Positions 1-5,020 of a stretch of DNA of 5,429 nucleotides are shown here, in pieces (within the stretch, counting starts at the first letter, position 1; every line of letters begins with the position of its first letter). This DNA comes from Pseudomonadota bacterium. GTDB lineage: Bacteria > Myxococcota_A > Polyangia > Polyangiales > Ga0077539. Location: the NCBI GenBank assembly GCA_023428035.1, contig JAEYZO010000223.1, positions 1-5,429 on the forward strand. Reading direction: 5' to 3'. Under the pieces are notes generated by a model. It was not told where the DNA came from and ran no database searches. It saw only the letters and a program-made list of their open reading frames with translations. Position numbers and translations under genes: made by a program.

Positions 1-88
1 CCGCGGGGGCGGGGCGCGGAGCCGGCGAGCGGCGGGTACACGCGGTCAGCGTCAGGGCGGCGAGCGCCATCGATCGGAGGGTCGTCAC
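1..88 (-). CDS. Partial lipoprotein gene, N-terminus only (leftward)
   Basis: Reading leftward from a GTG at 88-86, an open frame of 29 codons runs off the left edge. It begins M-T-T-L-R-S-M-A-L-A-A-L-T-L-T-A-C-T. This is a classic type II signal peptide: a short N-region with Arg5, a hydrophobic Ala/Leu stretch, and a lipobox L14-T15-A16-C17, followed by an Arg/Pro/Ala-rich tether. The product is therefore inferred to be exported and lipidated at Cys17; its function is unknown because the body of the gene is outside the window. I chose GTG over the in-frame ATG at 70-68 because the ATG would leave a signal peptide of only ten residues with no positive charge. No Shine-Dalgarno is visible before the GTG. 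It is divergent from the aminopeptidase gene at 181. An alternative is that the frame is a chance GC-rich opening, but the lipobox argues against this. Confidence 0.6.
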   Translation of the reverse strand, partial: MTTLRSMALAALTLTACTRRSPAPRPAPA

Positions 89-98
89 GGCGCGCGCG

Positions 99-127
99 AC
101 ACTAGGAGAATTCCCCCAGCGTCGCAA
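99..127 (-). promoter_or_regulatory. Candidate sigma70-like promoter for the leftward lipoprotein gene
   Basis: On the minus strand, TTGCGA (127 to 122) resembles a -35 box (4 of 6 consensus bases) and TAGTGT (104 to 99) resembles a -10 box (T1, A2 and T6 conserved), separated by exactly 17 bases. The expected transcription start would fall around 92-93, only a few bases before the GTG at 88, so the mRNA would be almost leaderless. This is a pattern match only; such hexamers occur by chance and sigma-factor preferences of this organism are unknown. Confidence 0.3.
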
Positions 128-144
128 AGCCTCACGGCGCCGCG

Positions 145-174
145 TTGACCCGCGCGACGGGGTGCGCGTAGGTC
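145..174 (+). promoter_or_regulatory. Candidate promoter for the aminopeptidase-acylase pair
   Basis: TTGACC at 145-150 matches five of six -35 consensus bases. After 18 bases comes TAGGTC at 169-174, a weak -10 (T1 and A2 conserved only). The start of transcription would then lie at about 181, the A of the aminopeptidase ATG, giving a leaderless mRNA. The competing reading is that AGGT at 170-173 is a short Shine-Dalgarno seven bases before the ATG, in which case the promoter lies further upstream. The sequence alone cannot decide between the two. Confidence 0.25.
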
Positions 175-180
175 ATCGCC

Positions 181-1452
181 ATGCACCCCGCACAGAGCCT
201 CTGCCGCTTCGTCGACGACTCGCCCGCGCCCCTCCTCGCAGCCCTCACCCTCGCCCGCGCCCTGGAGTCCGCGGGCTTTCAGCGGCTGTCTCTCTCCTCC
301 CCGCGGTGGGAGCTCTCGCCGGGCGGCTGGTTCGTGCAGCGCGGCGGGGCCGTGATCGCGTTCCGTCTGCGCTCTCGGGCCCCGAGGCGCTTCGCCCTCA
401 TCGGCGCGCACACCGACTCGCCGCACCTGCGCCTCAAGCCCCGCGCGGGATACGTCACCGAGGGGGTGCTCCAGCTCGGCGTCGAGGTCTACGGCGGCGC
501 CCTGTGGAACTCCTGGCTCGACCGTGACCTCGGCCTCGCCGGCGCGGTCTACACAGACGACGGTGAGGCCCACCCCCTGGTGATCCGCAGGCCCATGGCG
601 CGGGTGTCGCAGCTCGCGATCCACCTCGACCGCAAGGCCAACGACGACGGCCTCAAGCTCAACCCGCAGCTCCACCTCGCGCCCATGTGGGGGTTGTCGA
701 GCTCCTCTACCGACGCGCAGCGGGAGCTCGACGTGGCCCTCGCCCTCGCCGCGGGGGTCGAGGTGAGCGACGTGTGCGCCGCCGACGTCTCCCTCTTCGA
801 CGTGGCGCCCTCGACCCTGGGCGGGGCCCGCGAGGAGTTCGTCTTCGCCGCGCGCCTCGACAACCTCGCGTCGTGCCACGCGGGGCTCACGGCCCTCCTC
901 GACGCGGCCGACGGCGCCCCCGAGGCCGCCCCGGTGCTCGCGTGCTTCGACCACGAGGAGATCGGCTCGTCGAGCCTCGACGGCGCCGACGGCACGCTCC
1001 TCGACACGGTGCTGGAGCGGGTGTCGCTCGCCCTCGGGGTCGACCGCGCGGGGCACCTCGCGGCCCTCGCGTCGAGCCTGATGCTCTCCGCTGACATGGC
1101 CCACGCGCTGCACCCGAACTACACCGACCGGCACGAGCCGCGGCACCGGCCCGCGATGGGCGCGGGGCCCGTGCTCAAGAGCAACGCGAACCAGCGCTAC
1201 GCCACCAACGGCCCCACCGCGGCGCGGCTCCGGGGCCTCGCGAAGCGCGCCGACGTGCCCCTCCAGGACTTCGTCACGCGCACCGACCTCGGGTGCGGGT
1301 CGACCATCGGGCCCATCACCGCGTCTCGGCTCGGGGTGCCCGTGGTCGACCTCGGGGCGCCCATGTTGTCGATGCACTCCGCGCGGGAGTGCTGCGCCGC
1401 CGAGGACCACGCCCGTTACTGCGCCCTCCTCACCGCGCACCTGCGCTCTTGA
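181..1452 (+). CDS. apeB: M18 family aminopeptidase (aspartyl aminopeptidase type, ApeB-like)
   Basis: A 423-residue dinuclear zinc exopeptidase, the usual length for bacterial M18 enzymes. The family removes N-terminal residues, typically acidic ones (Asp/Glu) in characterised members, from peptides. All metal-site motifs are present: G-A-H77-T-D79-S-P-H-L-R-L-K-P near the N-terminus, R-L-D227-N, the F-D-H-E259-E260-I-G-S-S-S block, A-D305-M-A-H-A-L-H-P-N-Y, and S-M-H399-S-A-R-E at the C-terminus. By family comparison the zinc ligands are His77, Asp227, Glu260, Asp305 and His399, with Glu259 as the general base. The block around 313-345 (N-Y-T-D-R-H-E-P through N-A-N-Q-R-Y-A-T-N) is also typical of ApeB proteins. 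There is no signal peptide, so it is presumably cytoplasmic; family members form large oligomers. The ATG at 181 gives the family's N-terminus (H-P-A-Q-S-L-C-R-F-V-D-D-S). It lies 33 bases before the acylase gene, so cotranscription is likely. Confidence 0.96.
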   Translation: MHPAQSLCRFVDDSPAPLLAALTLARALESAGFQRLSLSSPRWELSPGGWFVQRGGAVIAFRLRSRAPRRFALIGAHTDSPHLRLKPRAGYVTEGVLQLGVEVYGGALWNSWLDRDLGLAGAVYTDDGEAHPLVIRRPMARVSQLAIHLDRKANDDGLKLNPQLHLAPMWGLSSSSTDAQRELDVALALAAGVEVSDVCAADVSLFDVAPSTLGGAREEFVFAARLDNLASCHAGLTALLDAADGAPEAAPVLACFDHEEIGSSSLDGADGTLLDTVLERVSLALGVDRAGHLAALASSLMLSADMAHALHPNYTDRHEPRHRPAMGAGPVLKSNANQRYATNGPTAARLRGLAKRADVPLQDFVTRTDLGCGSTIGPITASRLGVPVVDLGAPMLSMHSARECCAAEDHARYCALLTAHLRS

Positions 1453-1485
1453 CGCTGGGGCCTCGGGCGCGGTGGGCTTCGCGCC

Positions 1486-4400
1486 ATGCGCCTTCGCTAC
1501 AGGTGGTTCCTCGCTCCCTTGATGGCTGCCCTCGGGGCCTGTGACGACGGCCCCGCCCCCGCGGCCGACGCGGGGCGCGACGCGGCCGACGACATCGCAG
1601 ACGTCCCTCCCTCAGACGCCGCGGCCGACGACGTCACCGACGCCGCGGCGGCGGACGCTCCCGCCGAGGGCGACGCGGGGATCTTCTCGCGCGTGCCCGC
1701 GACGCAGACCTGGGCCGTGCGGGGCCTGCACGGCGAGGCCCACGTGGTCTTCACCGCCGGGCACGTTCCGCACATCTACGCCCGTGACCGGCACGACCTC
1801 GCGCGGGTGCAGGGCTTCGTCACCGCCCGCGACCGCTACTTCATGCTCGACCTCGCGCGCCGCTACGCGCAAGGCACGCTCTCGTCGCTCCTCGGAGACG
1901 CCGCGCTCAACACCGACCTCGAGAACCGCTCCGCGGGCATGGCCTTCGTCACCGCGCAGCTCATGACCTCCCTCGACCCGACCATGGCCGCGGTCTTCGA
2001 CGCCTACGCCGAGGGCATCAACGACTACATCGCCCAGGCCCGGGAGCGCTCGGTGCCCCTCCCGAGCGAGCTCGCCCTCGCGGGGCCGCTCCTCGGTCAG
2101 TCGAACCCCGCGAACCTCATGCAGCCCTTCACCCGGCGAGACATCGTCGCGATGGGGGTGACCTTCCTCTATCAATCAGGCTTCGAGACGGGTGACATCG
2201 AGCGCGCTCGCGCCGCGCAGAACCTCCCGGGAGACTTCGCGGGTCAGGCCCTCGCCGACCTGCGCCGCGCGGGCACCCTCGCGGACATCTGGAACCGCCT
2301 CGCGCAGCCCGCCCGGGTCTCGTCCGCGCGCGTGCAGTGGGGCACCGAGATGGGCACCGAGATGGCCCGGGGGATCGTGCCTCCGGGGGCGCGCGACACC
2401 ACACCGCCCGTGGTCGATCGACCCGCGAGCCCGCACGGCATGGACCCCGCGGGGATGCCGCGGGTGAACCGCGCCGCCCTCGACCGCCTCGCCGACCGGC
2501 TGGAGCACATGCAGCGACGGATGCTCCGCGACCGCGAGGAGGGCTTCGGCTCCAACGCCTGGGCGGTGATGGGACGTCACACCCGCGACGGAGCCACCCT
2601 CCTCGCGGCCGACGGTCACCTCGGGCTCACGATCCCCACGCTCTTCTACCAGGTGGGGCTCGACACGCAGGTGCTCGGCGGTGGTGACATCCACCAGATC
2701 GGGCTCACGCTCCCGCTGATCCCGCTGCTCGCGATGGGCACCAACGGGCGCGTCGCGTGGGGCTTCACGCAGCTCGCGGGAGACATCACCGACTGGTACC
2801 GCGAGGAGATCCAGCTCGACGCGATGGGCGCGCCGGCCCGCGCGCGCTTCAACGGCGAGTGGCGCCCCCTCACCCGCGTGAACGAGGAGTACGTCATCGC
2901 CAACGTGCCCGCGCTGATGAGCCGCGGGCGCACCGAGACCTGGGCCCGGTGGACCACCTTCGACGGCCGCTGGCTCGCCTCGGTCGAGGGCCGCACCGTC
3001 ACCGCGACCGAGACCCTCGGCGCCGGAGAGACCCGCGTCTACACCATCGGCGGCTACGTGGTTCCGCGCGACATGGACAACGACGGCACCATCACCGCGG
3101 TGAGCTTCGACTACGTCGGCCTCGACCCCGCCGACTCCTTCAAGGCCTACGACGGCTTCGGCCGATCGAACACCGTCGACGACTACCGCCGCGCGTCGCG
3201 GGGGCTCGTCGCGACCTCGCTCAACCAGATCGCCGCCGACAACACTGGCAACGTCTACTACGCGGGCTGGCAGGCCGTGCCGTGCCGCAGCTACCTCGCG
3301 CGCAACATGGACCGCACCTGGGCCCCCGGCGCGAACCCCGCCCTCCTCCTCGACGGCACGCGTTACGGAGGCTTCACCATCCCCGTCACCGACGGGCTCA
3401 TCGACGAGTCGATGAGCAGCGATCCGTACCGCTGCGTGGTGCCGCAAGACCGCACGCCCGCGGCGCGCAACCCCACGCGGGGCTACGTGCAGACCGCGAA
3501 CAACGAGCCCGGAGACATCACCGGCGACGACGACCTCACCTCGGAGCCCTTCTACATCGGAGGCCCCTGGAACGACGGCTACCGCGGCGCGCGCATCGAG
3601 GAGCTCCTCGGCGCGGGCGTCACCGCCCGCAACCTCGACGAAGACGCGATGGTGCGCGTGCAGGCCGACGCGCAGTCTCCGCTGGGGCGCTACCTGGGCC
3701 CGGTGCTCCTCGACGCCATCGCGCAGGCCCGCACCGCCGCTGAAGGAACCCCCACCCCGGGCAGCCCCGAGGCTCGCCTCGCCGCGCGCTGGATGACCCA
3801 CCGCGCCGACTACGAGTCCGTCGAGGCGCGGCTGCGCGCGTGGGCGACGGCGGGCTGGCCCGCGCGCTCGGGGGTCGAGACCTTCTACAACACCCCCGAC
3901 GCCGCGGAGCGCGAGGCCGCGGTCGCCACCATGATCTTCAACGCGTGGGTGGGCCGCTTCGTGCGGGGGGTCTTCGACGACGAGCGCCTCCCGAGCGGGA
4001 TCTGGTCGAACGGGGGCAACACCGCGAAGATCCGCACGCTGATGCTGATGGTGAACGGGCGCGGCGCGGGCAACAGCACGAACCTGGCGTCGTTCAACCC
4101 GGCCACGAACGAGAGCGCGTACTTCGACGTGCTCGGCACGCCCGAGGTCGAGACGAGCCGCGAGGTCGCGCTCACCGCGCTCGAAGGGGCGCTCACCTTC
4201 CTGCGCGCTGCTCCCACGGCGGCGGGTCGCGGGGGCTTCGGCACCAACGACATGACCCAGTGGCTCTGGGGCCTGCGGCACCACGTGAGGTTCGACTCGA
4301 TCCTCACGTCCTTCCTCGGAGACAGCCCGAGCCTCGCGCCCATCGCCAACGGCTTCTCGATCACGCCGCAGCGCATCCCGCTCGCGATGGGGCTGCCCAT

Positions 4401-4728
4401 GAGCGACCCGCGCGCGACGCTCCCGGGCTTCCCCCGACCGGGGGATCAGTGGGGCGTCGACGCGGCGAACTCGGGCCTCGACGGCGAGCGCCACACCTTC
4501 GGCTCGGGCCCCACCTACCGCATGGTGATCGCGCTGCGCTCCACGGGCGCCGACGCGATGACCGGCCGCAACGTCGTGCCGGGTGGGCAGTCGGCGGTCA
4601 CCTCGTCGCCGCACTTCGACGACCAGGCGCGGCTGTGGCTCGGCAACCAGACCGTGCCGATGCTCCTCGCCCCCGACGCGGTGATGGCCGCGGCCATGGA
4701 GCGCGAGCGCTTCGTCCCCGCGCCCTGA
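1486..4728 (+). CDS. Penicillin acylase family lipoprotein (Ntn-hydrolase, peptidase S45)
   Basis: A 1080-residue exported amide hydrolase. Residues 1-18 form a type II signal peptide (R2, R4, R6, hydrophobic core, lipobox L16-G17-A18-C19); 20-66 is an Asp/Ala/Pro-rich tether. The alpha-chain region follows (about 74-290), with hallmark blocks H-V-P-H-I-Y-A, Q-G-F-V-T-A-R-D-R-Y-F-M-L-D-L (109-123) and F-D-A-Y-A-E-G-I-N-D-Y-I (171-182). After a spacer, G-F-G-S356-N-A-W gives the self-cleaving nucleophile that becomes the beta-chain N-terminus. His378 sits at beta position 23, as in cephalosporin and homoserine-lactone acylases. N-N at 672-673 aligns with the oxyanion Asn of penicillin G acylase, and G-Q-S-A...S-P-H-F-D-D-Q (1034-1047) is the C-terminal family signature. 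The beta region (725 residues) is far longer than the ~557 of E. coli penicillin acylase. Besides the lipid Cys, only Cys600 and Cys650 occur. Substrate cannot be assigned. Probably in an operon with the upstream aminopeptidase. Confidence 0.95.
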   Translation: MRLRYRWFLAPLMAALGACDDGPAPAADAGRDAADDIADVPPSDAAADDVTDAAAADAPAEGDAGIFSRVPATQTWAVRGLHGEAHVVFTAGHVPHIYARDRHDLARVQGFVTARDRYFMLDLARRYAQGTLSSLLGDAALNTDLENRSAGMAFVTAQLMTSLDPTMAAVFDAYAEGINDYIAQARERSVPLPSELALAGPLLGQSNPANLMQPFTRRDIVAMGVTFLYQSGFETGDIERARAAQNLPGDFAGQALADLRRAGTLADIWNRLAQPARVSSARVQWGTEMGTEMARGIVPPGARDTTPPVVDRPASPHGMDPAGMPRVNRAALDRLADRLEHMQRRMLRDREEGFGSNAWAVMGRHTRDGATLLAADGHLGLTIPTLFYQVGLDTQVLGGGDIHQIGLTLPLIPLLAMGTNGRVAWGFTQLAGDITDWYREEIQLDAMGAPARARFNGEWRPLTRVNEEYVIANVPALMSRGRTETWARWTTFDGRWLASVEGRTVTATETLGAGETRVYTIGGYVVPRDMDNDGTITAVSFDYVGLDPADSFKAYDGFGRSNTVDDYRRASRGLVATSLNQIAADNTGNVYYAGWQAVPCRSYLARNMDRTWAPGANPALLLDGTRYGGFTIPVTDGLIDESMSSDPYRCVVPQDRTPAARNPTRGYVQTANNEPGDITGDDDLTSEPFYIGGPWNDGYRGARIEELLGAGVTARNLDEDAMVRVQADAQSPLGRYLGPVLLDAIAQARTAAEGTPTPGSPEARLAARWMTHRADYESVEARLRAWATAGWPARSGVETFYNTPDAAEREAAVATMIFNAWVGRFVRGVFDDERLPSGIWSNGGNTAKIRTLMLMVNGRGAGNSTNLASFNPATNESAYFDVLGTPEVETSREVALTALEGALTFLRAAPTAAGRGGFGTNDMTQWLWGLRHHVRFDSILTSFLGDSPSLAPIANGFSITPQRIPLAMGLPMSDPRATLPGFPRPGDQWGVDAANSGLDGERHTFGSGPTYRMVIALRSTGADAMTGRNVVPGGQSAVTSSPHFDDQARLWLGNQTVPMLLAPDAVMAAAMERERFVPAP
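1543..1680 (+). repeat. Low-complexity Asp/Ala-rich tether-coding segment
   Basis: Codons 20-65 of the acylase gene are dominated by GCG/GCC (Ala) and GAC (Asp) in irregular repeats such as A-A-D, A-D-D and D-A-A-A. This encodes an acidic, presumably disordered linker between the lipidated Cys19 and the enzyme domain. Such acidic tethers are frequent in lipoproteins of large-genome myxobacteria (known style). The repetition probably arises by slippage and would be variable between strains (inference). Confidence 0.75.
2341..2364 (+). repeat. Perfect 12-base tandem duplication inside the acylase gene
   Basis: The 12-mer GGCACCGAGATG occurs twice back to back (2341-2352 and 2353-2364) and encodes G-T-E-M-G-T-E-M, residues 286-293. 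It is in frame and lies in the stretch between the alpha chain and the nucleophile Ser356, which is normally excised or unstructured after self-cleavage, so the duplication may be tolerated there. Confidence 0.9.
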
Positions 4729-4783
4729 AGCACGCGTCGTCGGCCCGCGCGCTGCGGTGCCGAGGGTCGCGGCTCTCGCGCTG

Positions 4784-4811
4784 CTACGCGTCTCCACGTG
4801 GAGATGCGTAG
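4784..4811. promoter_or_regulatory. 28-base nearly perfect palindrome downstream of the acylase gene
   Basis: The left arm CTACGCGTCTCCAC (4784-4797) and right arm GTGGAGATGCGTAG (4798-4811) are reverse complements at 13 of 14 positions; the one exception (G4790 against T4805) is a G-U wobble in RNA. There is no spacer, and the centre is CACGTG. As RNA it would fold into about a 12-base-pair stem with a tetraloop, 55 bases after the acylase stop, so a transcription-ending or 3'-protecting hairpin is possible; however, no T-tract follows, so it is not a standard intrinsic terminator. As DNA it could equally be an operator for a dimeric regulator. The dyad is seen directly; the role is unknown. 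Confidence 0.6.
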
Positions 4812-4835
4812 GAGGGTGCTGGTGGATCTCGCGAG

Positions 4836-4883
4836 GTGACGCTTCGGTCTCGCGGGCTTCAGCCCGCGGGCCCGAAGCGCCAC
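4836..4883. repeat. 48-base imperfect hairpin, REP-like element
   Basis: The core is CGCGGGC (4851-4857), loop TTCA (4858-4861), GCCCGCG (4862-4868). Around it C4849 pairs with G4870, T4850 with G4869 as a wobble, and after one mismatch (T4848/C4871) CGCTTCGG-type arms pair: C4840-G4847 with 4872-4879. One more mismatch and then GTG (4836-4838) pairs with CAC (4881-4883). The whole forms a long stem with two mismatches and a four-base loop. GCGGGCTTCAGCCCGC-like cores are frequent intergenic repeats in many GC-rich bacteria, so I infer a REP-like repeat. No second copy is in this window, so repetition is not shown here. It could also terminate transcription, but no T-tract follows. Confidence 0.55.
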
Positions 4884-4983
4884 GCCCGGCCCGTCAGCGT
4901 GCATCACTTCCCCCCGCTCCACGCGATGAGGTGCAGAACCGAGAGGTCTTCGGCCGATAGCTCCGCGACACCACGACGCCCCC

Positions 4984-5010
4984 TCGACCGCCGCACACCG
5001 CTGATACCCT
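4984..5010 (+). promoter_or_regulatory. Weak promoter-like pair before the third lipoprotein gene
   Basis: TACCCT at 5005-5010 keeps the T1, A2 and T6 of a -10 box, and TCGACC at 4984-4989 keeps four of six -35 bases, but the 15-base spacer is shorter than the usual 17. If used, transcription would begin near 5017, only about four bases before the ATG at 5021. The support is the position relative to the start codon rather than the strength of either hexamer. Confidence 0.2.
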
Positions 5011-5020
5011 CCCGGGCGCC

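Larger units (their letters stand above)
4729..5020. other. Intergenic region between acylase and third lipoprotein gene
   Basis: About 290 bases without a credible gene. It holds the 28-base palindrome and the 48-base REP-like hairpin, both described separately. The short open frames crossing it encode Arg/Pro/Ala-rich strings with no family resemblance and are broken by the dyads. The heptamer TCTCGCG occurs three times (4774, 4827 and 4848), the middle copy forming the self-complementary CTCGCGAG at 4828-4835. From 4884 to about 4980 I see no recognisable structure; a weak promoter-like pair follows just before 5021. Confidence 0.7.

Noticed and set aside
85..1440. 451-residue open frame on the minus strand opposite the aminopeptidase gene
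   Set aside because: Low-complexity Arg/Val/Glu/His-rich translation; antisense shadow of a gene with a complete M18 active site.
1453..1485. Separate promoter for the acylase gene
   Set aside because: The 33-base gap has no -10 or -35-like hexamer; cotranscription with the aminopeptidase is simpler, though a promoter inside the upstream gene cannot be excluded.
2757..3743. 328-residue plus-strand open frame overlapping the acylase gene
   Set aside because: Arg/His/Pro-rich frame-shifted shadow inside an enzyme whose motifs continue in the main frame on both sides.
2176..4797. 873-residue open frame on the minus strand opposite the acylase gene
   Set aside because: Its translation is Arg/Val/Gly/Ala/Glu-rich with no family motif, as expected for the complement of a very GC-rich gene. 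The plus-strand frame has catalytic motifs and a signal peptide.
4784..4883. Short CRISPR-like or attachment-site interpretation of the intergenic dyads
   Set aside because: There are no regularly spaced direct repeats with unique spacers, no integrase and no tRNA; the two dyads differ in sequence.
4515..4922. 135-residue minus-strand frame across the acylase 3' end and intergenic hairpins
   Set aside because: It crosses both dyad structures and gives an Arg-rich string typical of translated REP-like repeats; no start signal or family resemblance.
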